The position numbers and the translations under genes are program-made. From the NCBI GenBank assembly GCA_001692895.1, contig KV748188.1, positions 930,001 to 994,000 of the forward strand: a stretch of 64,000 nt of DNA, written 5' to 3'. The notes under the pieces were generated by a model, which did no database searches, was not told the origin of the DNA, and saw only the letters and a program-made list of their open reading frames with translations. The stretch is from Cenococcum geophilum 1.58 (taxonomy: Eukaryota; Ascomycota; Dothideomycetes; Gloniales; Gloniaceae). Shown here piece after piece: positions 14,435 through 27,578 of this stretch; position 1 is the stretch's first letter, and the number at the start of each line of letters is the position of its first letter.

Positions 14435-14854
14435 TATAACGGAGCCTTATAGTAAAAACTACGGTAGATTTATTAATAGGCTAGGTATATAGGTATTAAA
14501 TAAAGTTAATAATATAATAATAACTAGTAGAGTAGTTGCCTAATAGATTAACTCTAATTATATTCTAAGAATTACTTTAAGGAAGAAACTATCTAGGTAG
14601 GGATTAAAGGTCCTTAAATATATAACTATACTTCTATAAAATCCTCCTTATACGTAATATATGTATTATATATATTATATATATTATATACTGCGTATAC
14701 TACGTATACTGCGTATAATATTATATAACTTACTTACTACTCTTTATTATATAGTTCTACGGGTTCCATTCTAAACTATACTTATATTAACTAACTAGCT
14801 TCTTTTAACTCTTCTCTAAGTAGTTATAATATTGTACTTAAAGCGTCTATAATA
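14435..14854 (-). repeat. 5' LTR of Gypsy-1 copy 1
   Basis: This 420 bp LTR matches those at 15210, 28278, 32884, 40418 and 61831. In element sense it begins like TGTTACGG and ends like CGTTACA, both partly blurred by transitions. Its middle carries an expanded run of short TA-rich repeats (about 14650-14720) that is longer than in the other copies. Confidence 0.85.
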
Positions 14855-15209
14855 CTTCTTTTAGCTATAACTAGGGTAAGATATAGAAGGAAAAACTCTT
14901 TATATTACTATTAAGCTAGAAATAATACTCCCTATAGGTAAAATGTGTTAGTTCTAAGCACTATATAATAACGGCGCCGAAATTAATCTTATATAATATA
15001 ATTTAGTAAAAGAGTATAAACTTATTCTATTATAAAGGTAGCGGAAACTTATTATAGGCTTCTTAAATAAGTATTAGATTAAACTATATAGTGCCTATAA
15101 GCTTATAGTATTAGTAGCCGATATATATAACTATACTAAGGTAGTTAGCCCGTAAACCTTTTAGGTAGCTAACTTTATAGGTTATAACTTTATCCTTAAA
15201 TACCCTTAG
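14855..15209 (+). mobile_element. Gypsy-3, left visible part (protease-like end)
   Basis: This 355 bp segment lies between copy 1 and copy 2 of Gypsy-1. On the plus strand its end resembles the C-terminal part of a gypsy aspartic protease, and the same element continues at 28698 after the copy 2 insertion (shared target duplication cttag). Its gag and 5' LTR are not visible and would lie left of copy 1, outside the window, if copy 1 also inserted into it. Fossil, broken many times. Confidence 0.6.
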
Positions 15210-15617
15210 TATTACAGACGCTTTAAGTATAATATTATAACTACTTGGGGAAGAGTTAGAAGAAGCTAGTTAGTTAATATAAATACAGTCTAGGATAGAA
15301 CCTATAGAACTATATAAGGAATAGTAAGCAAAGTCACGTAATATAATCTATATAATCTATATAATCTATAATAAAGTAAATAGAGTATATAGAGCAGATA
15401 GAGTAACGACTTTCTTAAAAGTATAGTTATATATTTAAGGACCCTTAGTCCCTACCTAGATAGTTCCTTCCTTATAGTAATTCTTAGAATATAATTAGAG
15501 TTAATCTATTAGGCAACCACTCCACTAGTTATTATTATATTATTAACTTTATTTAATACCTATATACCTAGCCTATTAATAAGTCCACTATAGTTCTTAC
15601 TATAAGGCTCTGTTATA
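15210..15617 (+). repeat. 5' LTR of Gypsy-1 copy 2
   Basis: This 408 bp LTR opens TATTACAGACGC and matches the 3' LTR at 28278. The middle holds a run of short repeats of the type TATATAATC followed by TAGAGTAGA-like words, which vary in number between copies. Confidence 0.88.
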
Positions 15618-18600
15618 TAATTACTACTATAATTATAGTTTTAATAAGTTAAATAATATGCTACTAAAAGTAGCTATTATAACGCCGTTAATAGTAGTAA
15701 CTACTTTAAGGTTAAGTAGAGATATAAGTATATAAGATACTAACTTATAACTAGTTACGGTTAGGTAGTTATAGGAAATTATTAATAGGTTAAATAAGAA
15801 CAACTAAATACTTAAAGAAAGACTTAATGGGATTAGAGTAGTAAAGGTTAAGTTACCTTTAATTAAATAATTCTTAAGAGAGAAATTAAAGCTTAAAGAA
15901 TTTCTAACGTAAATATATTTTAAAGTTATATAAAAGGGGGCTAAGTTAGCTATAATAATAGACCAGATAGCCTACGCGGGACTATTTCTATTAGGTTAGG
16001 CACTTAAATAGTTTAAACCCTACTTAATAGAAATATAGACTAATAGAATAACTACTACTAATTAAAAGGTATAATTTATATTTTCTAGCTAGGTAGGATT
16101 TATAGAATAATTAATATAGATATTTAGGGACCTAGAAGTAATAACTATAGTAGAAAAAAGGCTTTAGAACCTAATATAGTAAACTTTAATAATTAAGTAT
16201 ATAACGTAGTTTTAAATACTTATTATATAGGCTAAATAGAATAATAAGGCGCTTATAGTATAGTATAAATAGGGATTTAAGGCTAAAGTTTAAGATATAA
16301 TTATTTTAATAGAAGATATAGATACCCTAAGGAAATTAATAGATTAAGTAATTAAGATTAATAATAAAATCTTCTAAAGGGAACAGGCTAAAAAAGGTTA
16401 GAATAAAGTTTTATAGTTATATAAGATATAGAGTACGTAATAACTAAAGCTAAATTAAAAACTATAGTATAGCGTAGAGCTAATAGACCTAAGTAGTACT
16501 AGAGAAACCTATAAGAGATAGGGAAAGTAACCATAAAAACTTAAAAGTTAAAGATTAAGTAATTATAGGACTAAGGAGTATAGGCTAAATTAAGGATCTT
16601 AATAGCGAAAGATATTTAAGTAGACTCTATAATAAAAGTAATAGTTTAAAGATAGAGCTTATATAAATTATAGAAAATAGGGTTATTTTACTAAAGACTA
16701 TAAAAGTGGTTAGAGTTATTATATAGTAAAGGGAACTAGACTAATAGTATATAATATATACGTATAGAGGGATAATAGTATACTATAAGGAATAAAGGAA
16801 TATTTAATTAAAAGTTTTACGTTTTATTATAATAATATATATTAAATTTATAAAGACGCTAAGTATAGTATAAGCTATTAGCTATAAGAGCTAGAGTTAA
16901 AAGGACTTAAAGAAACTAAAGAGTTAAATAAAAAATAAGATTAACTTTATAAGCTAGATTAAGATATTATAGTAATATATAGATAATAATTAGTAACAAT
17001 AATAATAGAGTTAAAGTACTTATTAATTAATAGTAATAAGGATAATAAAGAAACTAACTAGGGGTATCTAAACCTTAATAATATAGTAAAAGTAGAAACT
17101 AAGACCGCTATAGCGTAAGGTTTAGTAATAGGTATAATAATACCGTTAGATATAGTATCTATCGCTTTATAAGACGGAAGGAGTAATATCTAGAGATAAT
17201 TAAGTAAGTAGATAACTACTAGTACTAGCTTACTACTTAATAAAGGTAAAAGGCCAAAGGCTTAAGATTTTTAAAATAAGATAAAAGACGACTAAGATTC
17301 TTAAAAAGAAATAAGGTATACTTAAGGACTTATAATAGACATAAACTAATAGAGTAGGGTAGTAGCTTAGTTTAAGAATATATAAATAAGCTTAGGATAA
17401 GTATTCCTAATAGTATAAGATTCTTAAAATAAGATAAGTAAGATTTAAGACTCTTAAGATAAAATAAGAATACTAGTAAAGCCTAGTTAAACTAAGGCTA
17501 GAGCGTAGCTTAAGAAAGAGGTAAGCTTAAGATTAAAGAATCTAAGGGGTTAAGAGTTTAGAGTATAAATAAGGACACCTATAAGTAAGAAGTAAGCGGC
17601 TTTACTATAGATTAAAGAATCTATAATATAAATAGCAGTTAAATTAGGAGACAGATATATAAACCTAAAGGACTTATTAGTTAAATAAGATATTTAGACT
17701 AAAGATTAAGAGTTTAATACTAAGATTAAGAAGCAAGAAGACTTTAAGGATCTACTTATAAAACGCGAAAAGAAAGAAACTATAGAGAAATTTAGAGTAA
17801 AAATTACCTTATAGCAAGAATAGAAACTAGATAAGAGATCTAGTATATTAGGACGTATAAAGGATAGAGTATTAATATAAAGAATTACTAATAGACCTAA
17901 AATAGGTATACTAAGAGCTAAATAGCTTACTAAACTGGAATAAGAAGAGGATTTAGGGATTTTTATTAGGTTTAAAAAATAATATATAAAAGGCTATTAT
18001 AATATAGTAATAAAAAAAAACTTTCTTATAGATAAGAATCCAAAGAAAAAGAACCAGAAATACCCTATAAGGATATACTAGATAATAGATAAATAATAGT
18101 ATAGAAATACTAAGTATATATATAGATAGCATCCAGTAAAAGTCTAAGAGGAAAAAAGTTTAATACTTTAACTAGGAAGATTTCTTACGGAAGAATGCTT
18201 AGATAGATAATAATAGTAGAAATATTTAGAGAATATTTATCTATAGTATATTAAAGATAAAAAGTAAACTAGATATTAGCTAAAGAATAAGCTAAGTATA
18301 ATAGGATTAAGTAGCTAATAGTTAGGAAAAGTAGAGGCCTATAAAACTAAAGGGAGCTAGTAATAGAGCCTTAGACCCTTAAAAGAATTTAAGAATAACA
18401 CCTAAATTTAAGAGTTAAATAGTAAGATTAATAGTTTAAAGCGTTAGTAGATAGTAGAGTAATAAGGAACTATATCTTACTAGTAGTAGTTAAAAGGATA
18501 GGGCTACTATATAGGTAAAAAGAGTACCCTTATCTATTAGTAATAATTTTAGAAGATCTAATAGCCTATAGAGGAGGTATTATTAATCTTAAAATAGAAC

Positions 18601-20439
18601 CAGTTTAGATAACTATTAAAGGGAAATAAATTAAGATATCTTTTAATATATTACTATTAGGGAATAATAAGGCAGTATTAGGAATGCCTTAGTTATAAGA
18701 ATATAATCTAAAGATTAATTAGGTTATAAGTTAAGTTAATATTAGAGATATATAATAATATAAAATACGGCAATAAACTAAGTTAGTATAGTACTAAGTT
18801 AGAGTAATATATAAGGAAACTAATTAAGGATTAAGTTATATACTAAAGAGATACTATAAGTATAGCAAGAAGCTATAATTACTAGAAAGTAAGAAGCTAT
18901 TAGAGTATATAGTATAGAACTATAAGATAGAATTAGAACTAAAAATAAGTTTAAGGTTTTACCTAACTTATAAGTTAATAGAAAAAGAGTTATAGGCACT
19001 TAAGAAGTTTATCTAGGAAAATCTTTAAAAGGGATATATTAGATTATTATAGTTATTAGCAGGATATCTAGTACTATTCGTACTAAAGAAGAATAGAAAA
19101 CTTAGGCTATATATTAACTATAAATAGTTAAATAGTATTACTAGAAAGGATAGGTATTCTTTACCCTTAATTAGCGAAATCTAAGATAGGATTAGTAATG
19201 CGCAAATCTTTATAAAGATAGATCTAAGATAGGCGTACTATTAGATTAGAATTAAGGAAGGTAATAAATAAAAGGCAGCCTTTAGGTTAAAAAAGGACTA
19301 TATAAATGCACTAGTAACATTTTAGATATATATTAATAATATATTAAGAGAACACTTAGATAAATTTGTTATAGTATACCTTAATAATAATATTATCTAC
19401 TTAATAAGTAAGGAAGAATATAGAGAATATATTAAATAGGTCTTAAAAAGACTATAAAAAAATAGATGCTAGTAGCAATTAAGAAATACGAGTTCTTTAC
19501 TAAGAAGACTAATTTTATTAAATTTATTATTAAACTAGGCTAACTTAGTATAGATCTAAAAAAGATTAAGGCTATAGTAAATTGGTAAGAACTAGAAAAT
19601 ATAATATAGTTAAGGTTATTTTTAGGGTTCTGCAACTACTATAGAAGGTTTATAGCTTAATAATTAAAAGATATTAAGCCACTTATAAAATTAATAAAGA
19701 AAGAAGAACTATGGGTATAGGGAGAGGAATAAAAGGAACTGTTTAAGAAAATTAAACAGTTGTTTACCTAGGAGCCAGTTCTTAAGATCTATTAACTATA
19801 GCTAGAGATAGTAGTTAAAATAGATATATTAGACTATATACTAGGAGCGTGCTTTCTATAAAAATATAAAGATAGATAGCACCTAGTAGTATACTATAGT
19901 TAAAAGATAATACTACTAGAACTAAACTATAACATCTATAATAAGGAGTTATTAGGTATAGTTATAGCACTAAAGGAATAGAGATTATTCTTATAAGGTA
20001 TAGAAAAACTATTTATAGTTAAGATAGATTATAAGAACCTAATAGGGTTCCTAATAATAAAAGAACTTAATTATAGATAGGTTAGATAGGTAGAGATACT
20101 TATAGAATACTATTTTAATAATAATTCATTGCTTAACGTCCGATATGGATCCCTGTTGGGCCTACGCGGACTACTCCTTATTTATATATGGGGAGAAAAC
20201 TCTATTTAAGAAAATGAGAAAACCCCGTGATTTATCTCCCCGCCTTTTAGGACTTAACAACTTAGCGCCTATAAGTCGCCTATGAGTTACCTATAGTGCT
20301 CTACTACCTTACTTTTTAACCTCCTTAGGAACCACTGCTGCCGTAACAAGCCTATGGACGCGCTAGTATTATATACTTTACTCTACCACTATAGAGTTAT
20401 TAGGGGGCGCCTACTGCTCGCCCCTTTGCCTTCTATTAC

Positions 20440-23400
20440 TATTTTCTTTGTAACCCGGAACTAATTTAGCATACTTTAGCTAATAAGCCACTGGGTGACC
20501 GCCTTAAGACCTTTTTGTGTTGAGAGTAGTATATTATAGTTCTTTGTGCTAGCTACTAAGAGCATTGCCTTTTAGTTAATACGTAAGGGGCATAATAGTA
20601 TTACGTGTTTTGGTGTCTGTCTTAGTTAGCCATATTTATATCTCGGGCTACCTACTAGGACACCCACCTAGTAAAGCNAATCTTTTAGTCCTATTACTNC
20701 TGTTCTTATAAGTGTTGCNATTATATTTTCTGCCTTTGTTAGGCCTTTACGGAGCCCTTAAGTATTTACCCCCTATGGCGTTGACTATGCTATGGCTTAG
20801 GTTTCTCTTGCCTGAGTTAGCCTTTGAACCTTTAACTCCTATACGCCTCTCTAGCGTTGGTCTAACTAGTATTATATTGCGGTAGATAGTTTCCCGGCCT
20901 TCTTCCATGCTCTACTTTAACTCCTTTCTCTCTCTTATTGTTGTCTTTGCTGGCCTCTTACGCGTCTCCCTTCCTCCTCTATATGGGCCTGGGCCCTAAA
21001 GCAGCACTATTCTTCTTCTGCTTTCTTTACCTGCTTCTCTAATATATCTTCCCTACTTTGGGGTTATTGGTTTATTCTCCTGTGGGGTGCCCTAGGGTCC
21101 CTCTATAGTTTATTTAGGCGTGTCTTGATATACTTTGTAATATTAGAGTTGCGTTCATTTTGCGCCCTTTATATTGCAGCGGCTTTAATATATAGTTGTA
21201 GGGGGGGAATATTGGCTTCCTTTTTAAGAAGTACTGTGGCCGTTTGCTTATACCCGCCTGTTATACTCCAGAGGTAGGCTGTTTGGACTTTTTAGAGTGG
21301 TTTAAGGAGTGATTTAGGAGGGCCTTTTTTAGTTTCTCCAATGGCCCAGATGCTGGATCTATATGTCATGGTTGGCCGGATAACTGCTGTATATAGTAGG
21401 CGTGACTTCTGGAAGTATGGGCCCTATGTGGAATTAACGATCCTAGATAATGCGATATACTGTGCTTAGCCCTTGCGGGCCGCTTATGCTGTATATGCGC
21501 TCTATTAGAGCTTGCTGTCTACCTATACTCCTAATACCCTTAGGCCCTAAACTAGTTGGCCCCTAAAGCCTTAAATGTAAATTATATGCTAAAGATCTGC
21601 AGATTGGTTGCGTTTTCTTATAAAATAGATTAGCTAGTATTTCTCTGGTGAGAATTGGACTTTATATTATCTTGCCCATTCTACGTAGGTATTATAGGCT
21701 TTCTCTAGTGTTCTATAATTCTCTATGGCTGTTAGCCCGTATATAATTAGGTTTGTGTTATTGACAAAGCCTATTCCCTGGGTCGCCCCTTCCTTAAAAA
21801 AGTCAAGTAGGTTGCTTATAAAGAAAAGGAAGAGTATAGGCGAGAGGGGTGATCCTTGTGGTATTCCTGTTGCAACTGTAATAGGGGGGCTCTGGTATCC
21901 GCTAAAGATTAGTAATATTTCTTTCTGGCCTATAAAACCTTAAATAAATTGTATAATCTATTTTGGGAAGCCCTTTGCCCTAAGGATATATAGGAGGCGC
22001 TTATGGGGTATGTTGTTATAGGCACCACTAATATTAAGGCTAAGCATTAATACTATAAAGTCCTTTCGTATTGCCTATGCAGATTTAATGGTAGTAGTAA
22101 GTAGCGTAAGTGCTAATAGTGTTGAGCGGTTTTTTTTTGCCCCTATTTAGCTTTGTGGTAGTAAAGCGTGTTCCTCTGCTATGTCTGCTATATATTCCGC
22201 TATTACCCTTTCTAAGATCTTACTAAGGGTGTTTTTTAAGGCAATAGGGCGGTAGCTTCCTGGGATTGAGTAATCTGTTTTACCTTCTTTTTATAGGATA
22301 ACCGTCGTCATAGATCTTTTAAGTTATGGGTAGTAGCCTATAGTAAAGTATGCTTTGGCTATATCTGTAAGCTAAGGTGCTATAAGTGGCCTATAGGTTT
22401 TTAGGGCCTTATTTAGAATCCCGTCTGGTCCTAGTGCTATATTATTTAAAAGGCGGCTAATAGTTCTAGCTATTTTCTCTATTATTATGTCGCTGTTAAC
22501 CCGTAGGCGAGTCACTAGTATTTCACCCGTAATATTACTGAGGTCTACTAGAGCCGGTTAGGGGAAGAACCTTTCTATAAGGATCTTTACCTTCTTATCG
22601 TTGTTATTTATAGCCTATAATTCTCCTGCTCTTTATAGGGGTAGTAGGTATAGGTCTTTTACTAGGCGCCCTGCCTTTTTCTTTACCCATTTTGCTATAG
22701 CCCAAAGGCCCTTATTATAAGGGAGGCTCGGGTTAGAAGTATACTTGTTTATAAACCGTCTCCAGTTATTCCTTGCTTCTTTTTTTAGGGTATTCTTTAG
22801 CTAGTTTCTTGTGTCTTTATATCGTCTCTCGTCTTTAGGGTTATGGCTACTTATATATTTCCTTCTTGCTTATTGTTAGCTGGCAACCAGAACTGCGTAT
22901 TGTGTGGACTATGCGTGTTGCGCGTAGGGGCCCGGTTTTAAGACCGGGTAGTACTCTTCTAGCCCATTTTTAATCGCTACCTAGATCCTTTCTAGTCTTT
23001 AGTTAATTTCCTTGGGGGTGGTTAATAAGCCTTGCTTGTTTGGTATTAGGTGGATTTCTTCTAGGTCTTAGAGTTGTTGTTTAACTATATTAAGGAAACT
23101 GTCTGTCTTAAGCTTCCTTATTGCGTATCTTTTTTTATTTAGTTGCGCTTTAGTATCTAGGTCTAGCTATATCTAGATAGGGATATGGTCTAGGGTAAGT
23201 GCCTATTCTTCTTTAGGGTTACACCTTTTAAGTCTTTGGTATAGGCCTTTGTCTATAAATATAAGGTCAATTGTACTTCTGGTGGTGCCTTATTACCATA
23301 TAATTGCTCCTAGGGGGGTAGCTAGCTTAAGGCCCTAGATATCTATAGCTCTTAGTAGGCACTCTAACTATTAATCTTTAGTAATATAGATACCCCCCTA

Positions 23401-23880
23401 TTACGGGTAGTAGAGGTTTATGTCTCCTAATAGAATAAACTTTGTACCTTTAGTTTCTAGTAAGCTTATTACTAATATAATATTCTCTGTTTATGGGACC
23501 CCTTTAACCCTAGGGTTATATACATTAATAATTTGTACCGGTCCCCTATGTGTTTGGATTGTTATAACTATAATATCTGGGTTAACTGTCTGCTATGACT
23601 ATGAGGATAGGCTAATAGCCTTACTGATTATAAAGCACACGTGTATGGCTGCTTTTGGTTTATATAGGAGCTGGAATCCTTAGGGGTAGTATGTTGATTA
23701 TATAAAGGTATTGTAATACGGCTCTTNTATAGTAAGGATATAGTGTTTCTCTAGGTCTAGACTGTCTAGTAGGGGCCTTATAAGACGGTGGTTTGTGTTG
23801 CCGTAGTTATATTATATAATGGATAGGTAGCGGACCCCTGGCGAGGGTCCTTTAACTCTTCTTTGTTCCTCGCTTCTTCT
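20440..23880 (-). pseudogene. LINE ORF2 remnant: endonuclease and reverse transcriptase
   Basis: From right to left, the minus strand shows an apurinic-type endonuclease (about 23170-23850) with a GDINLYYP-like block near 23395-23430 and an STIDLIF-like block near 23270. Then comes a reverse transcriptase with an SYRPIA block near 22240 and a clear GIPQGSPLSPILF motif at about 21830-21868. A thumb-like part near 21200-21300 (AYLWSITGGYK style) and a C-terminal PKHVILLCP-like zinc tail near 20600 follow. The catalytic box of the polymerase reads FVNN (asparagines at 21757-21762) where the family has two aspartates; G-to-A change by RIP explains this and would inactivate it. In-frame stops occur all along. 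I did not recognise an RNase H domain. One N lies at about 23727. Confidence 0.8.
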
Positions 23881-23899
23881 ATTTCCACTTTCTCTAGGA

Positions 23900-25640
23900 T
23901 ATTTAGAGCTTCTATTTCTTATATCTACACCCTAGTTACTACTTATTTTGTGTAGAGCTTTCTATTCCTATGTCTTGTGTTTTTATTAGCGCTTCTATAT
24001 CTAAATCTATTATTATTACCAGTTCTTCCCCTATTCTTGCTGGTCGGCTATATGCCCTTTGTGGGTTAGCTGCGAATGTTATATTTGCCGCGTTAAGTCT
24101 AATTCTTAATTGTTTTAGTTTTAAGCCTACTGTTGCTGTCTATAGGGGTCTTCCTATAGGGCGTCCTCTCCCTTATGTCCCCTGTGACCCTTATGTCCCT
24201 AATTAGTCTAGTAATATTGCGCGGCGTTACTTTTGGCCTGTTAAGGCTTGGGATAGCTAGCCTAGCCCTCTAGTGTTAAAGGTAGGAAACACTAGGAAGG
24301 CACCTGCGTCCCCCTAGCTTATCGCCTGTTATTTCCATTTATATAACCTAGCGTACAATTGTTCCCGTAGCTGTTAAGCCCTTGCCTTCCGTCTCCTATA
24401 TTTAATGCAGTCTTCTCTCTCCTACGCCTTATGTGTACTTTGGTGGCAGTTTGCGCATTTTATTTAGTCTTAATTTAAGCAGTATCTTATATTGTGGGGG
24501 CCTACACAGTAGCCGTAGCACACCTGTGCTGCGTATATAGATTAGGTGTGTCCCTATTATGCGCAGTAATAGTATTATTCTAGGCGTAGTCTGTGGTTGT
24601 AGAGCCTTGTGTTGTATATAAGGCTATTTATAATTATTCCTTTTTAGATAAGGAGTTTTTGTATTCCTGGTATATATATGCTAATAATAAGGGAGCTATA
24701 CGTTCGTCCAGTGTCTCCCTAGTAAGTCTCTAGCGACCCTTATATCCTCTTATTATTCTTATTATATACTTGGTTTGCATTTTCCTATTAAAGCTATTAG
24801 ATTTGGGTGATTCCGAGTCCTGGTATAAGGCGTTCCGTTTATCTTACTATTTCCTATATAATTGCTATATTGTCCGCCTGGCGTCCCTTTTCTACCCTAA
24901 GGCTTATAGGGACCACTAAGACTTTAACTAGGTAATCCTTACGGAGTACTTTTATGCTAATATATTCTCCTAGCCTATCCCCTACCCTTACGGCTCGTTC
25001 CTTTGCCTATTGGTCCTTTAGGGTAACTCTAATGTCTCCGCTCTTGAGGTGTTGGACTATAATAGCGTTGTGGACCTCTTTGCGAATCTTTGTAAGGACT
25101 TCTATTTCTAATTATCCCCTAAGCCCCTCTACTTATTTTATGTTTGGTTGTATTATAATTATATACCCGGTTGTTAACTTAAGGGGGGTAGGTTCCCTGT
25201 GCTGTAAAAGCGTAGCTATAGCGGCCTAGGTGCGGTTTGCCGGTAAGGGGGGGTTATACTTGTTTTCAATTTTGCTTAGCTGTTAGAGGATTTAATTAAG
25301 GGTTTACTAGAGGGGCGCCTGAGGTTCGCTAGACTGGCGGAGCCATTCTGCTAGCTGCATTAGTTTGTTATGGCTAATGGTTACTCCCCCGCAATTCTGG
25401 ATACTAGACGCGTTTAATAGGCTTTGTATTTTATTAAATGCCTTCTTAATAGAGGTATTTCCGCTTTATGGTGTGGTATTCGCCTGTCTTTGTTGTGGAG
25501 GGCCATTGCTAGGCGTAGTTCTGGCGGTCGCGCGTAAGTGCGAGCTACTGTCGTTTAACGTGTGCCTCCCCTGCGATATATATATTTTAGGGGGATTCTC
25601 TAGGTGTTTTTTAGGGTTCTTTTAGTTGGTTTTGGTCTTT
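23900..25640 (-). pseudogene. LINE ORF1 remnant with zinc knuckles
   Basis: On the minus strand, rc of about 24420-24560 gives a CYGYCVGPHNIRYC stretch followed by CANCHQSTHKA. These are the paired C-x2-C-x4/5-H-x4-C knuckles typical of the RNA-binding first protein of fungal LINEs. Low-complexity basic sequence follows on the C-terminal side (24000-24350). The N-terminal part up to about 25640 has no recognised domain. Several in-frame stops, mostly TAG and TAA at former CAG, CAA or TGG codons, show RIP. It probably preceded ORF2 on the same transcript. Confidence 0.65.
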
Positions 25641-27329
25641 TTGGGCCGGGTGCAGCAAGAGCTCCTTTAGAATACTATTTTAAGATTTAGTATACTAAGG
25701 GTACAGAAAACGCATAAGTAGATACTTTAAGTAGAAAGACTAAACTATAGAATAATAAAAAGCTATTAGGGGCTTTATTACGAAAAGATATAGATAAGTT
25801 AATTAAATATAATTATCTAAAAATTATAGTAATATAAGAAGAACAGATTTATAATTTACTAGAGAGTAATTAGATATAGAAGATCTAAGATATATAGGTA
25901 GAGGATCTAGACTTAGAGTAGTATAAAAATTAAGAAGTAATATATATACCAAGATCTATTATAAAAATTAAGAAGTAATATATATACCAAGATCTATTAT
26001 AAAAGAGTTTATTAAGTTATTTTATAAAGGACTAACTTAAGGACATAATAGAGCTATAGGCTTAGTGTTAAGACTTTAAAAGAAATATATTATTAATAGA
26101 ATCTAGGGACTAGCTAGGTAAGTTATAAAAGAATATATAGATTACTAAAGAAATAAACTAATAAGGTATAAACTATATAGAGAGCTATAACTAGTTAAAA
26201 TACTAGAGAGACTATAGGAGGTTATATTATAGGACTTTATTATAAAGTTACTAAAGTTAAGAGATCCTATTACCGGATAAAATTATAATATAATTTTAGT
26301 AATAGTAGATAAGCTTATAAAGTGGGGATACTTTATAGCATATATAAAAGAAATATTAGCGGAAGATATTACTAAAATCTATATTAAAGAAGTATTTATA
26401 AAATATAGAGTATTAAGTAAGATTATATCGGATAGAGATCTAAGATTTATAATAGTATTTTAGGAAGTGTTCTTAGTAGAGTAAGGAGTTTAAGTAGCAA
26501 CTTTTACCATATATTATCTATAGATAGATAGTTAAATAAAAAGATTAAATTAGACACTAAAGTAGTATTTAAGGCATTATATTAACCATATATAGAATAA
26601 TTAGGTATTACTATTACTAATTATATAGTTTATATATAATATAACACTATAAGAAGGAATGGGCACGTTACTATTTAAGGCGAATTACGGATATAAGCTA
26701 AGAACCTTATTATCGCCACGTTAAGTAAAGAAGATAAGTAGTATAGCTAAGTAAAGAATAAAGAGTTTAATAAATCTTTATATAGACCTTATAGAAATAG
26801 CTAAGGTAGTATAGCAAAAAATAAAAAAGTACTATAATGCTAAGAAATCTAAGGGACTAGATCTTAAGGAGGGAGATAAAGTATAGCTACTATATAAAAA
26901 TTTTAAAAGTTAATAACTAAGTAAGAAGTTAGACTACGTTAGACTACGTTAGACTAGGACCTTTTAAAATTAAGCAGAAAATTTTATTAGTTATATTTAA
27001 GTTAAACCTATTAGCTAGAATAAAGATCTACCCTATATAGTATATTATAATACTAGAGCTAGCATATAGAAATATTAAGCTACTAGTTTATAAAGCAGAC
27101 ATATATAGAGAATAAGAGAAAGATAAATAGTAAGTTTTAAAGATTATTAGTTATAAGGATATAGATAATAAAATATAGTATAAAGTAAAGTAGATAGGCT
27201 ATAATAAGACTACCTAGGAGCTACTAGAGAACCTAAAGAACGCTATAGAAAAGGTATAGGAGTATTAAAAGAGAAAAGGTTAGGTAATATTAATAAAGAA
27301 GAATTGCTAAAAAATAAGTTACCTAAGGG

Positions 27330-27578
27330 TATCACGGGACTCACACGCTCTCACGTCCCTGCGCGTTTTGACGTTCTTGACCCGTGCTCACGTTCGTCCC
27401 GAGACACCTACGCACGTTCCCCTACAACCCCTATTTATACCCGACCTGGCACACGAAGAATCTTCTTCTTTATCCAAATGTCTTTGTATCAACCACGCAT
27501 AGTTACGCGTACGTAGCCTTCTTTAATTACTACCCTGTTTAGTATATTGTATTCCAGCTCGTGCCCACTTCCGTGACA
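27330..27578 (+). repeat. Solo LTR of the short-element family (see 56227), nested in Gypsy-1 copy 2
   Basis: The 249 bp sequence runs from TATCACGGGACT to CCGTGACA and is the same length as the LTRs of the element at 56227-58367. A perfect target duplication aaggg flanks it (27325-27329 and 27579-27583). There is no internal sequence, so it is a solo LTR left by recombination between two LTRs. It is the least mutated of the three LTRs of this family here and is much richer in CpG and CpA than the surrounding copy 2 tail. Confidence 0.92.

Larger units (their letters stand above)
1..14854 (-). mobile_element. Gypsy-1 copy 1, Ty3/gypsy chromovirus fossil, 3' end outside the window
   Basis: This is a decayed Ty3/gypsy element read on the minus strand; it aligns by eye along its whole visible length with copy 3 (32884-40843). 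Window base 1 matches about base 34023 of copy 3, so roughly 1.1 kb lies outside. Right to left it holds a 5' LTR (14435-14854), a gag-like region with a zinc-knuckle-like block near 5370-5410, a long linker, a protease-like part near 2950-3350, reverse transcriptase near 2100-2900, RNase H near 1400-2000, integrase near 480-1300 and the start of a chromodomain at the window edge. Gypsy-2 sits inside it (5552-13530). It is broken many times over, in the RIP pattern. Its inserted neighbours removed, about 6.9 kb is visible. The base after the LTR starts cttct, the likely target duplication, but its partner is outside the window. Confidence 0.85.
20119..25667 (-). mobile_element. Tad1-like LINE, nested in Gypsy-1 copy 2
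   Basis: This non-LTR retrotransposon is read on the minus strand. A 16 bp target duplication (TAGAATACTATTTTAA) lies at 20103-20118 and 25668-25683. Its 3' end is at the left. It carries an ORF1-like part with zinc knuckles and an ORF2-like part with endonuclease and reverse transcriptase. At 5549 bp it is shorter than typical Tad1 elements (about 7 kb, from family knowledge), and no 5' UTR is evident, so the 5' end may be truncated. It is less AT-rich than the host element, with partial RIP damage. A related 3' end is seen at 41510-42520. Assignment to the Tad1 clade rests on the order of domains, the host type and motif style, and not on a search. Confidence 0.82.

Noticed and set aside
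14640-14720. Possible AT-rich origin or centromere motif
   Set aside because: It is an expanded short repeat in the middle of a Gypsy-1 LTR; the same place is shorter in other copies.
21725-21943. 72-codon plus-strand open frame
   Set aside because: It is antisense to the reverse transcriptase core of the LINE.
23420-25625. Plus-strand open frames of 78-91 codons
   Set aside because: They are antisense to the LINE endonuclease and ORF1 remnants, which carry clear family motifs on the minus strand.
27304-27516. 70-codon plus-strand open frame, and its relative at 58052-58291
   Set aside because: They are mostly LTR sequence of the short element family, open because the LTR is little altered by RIP.
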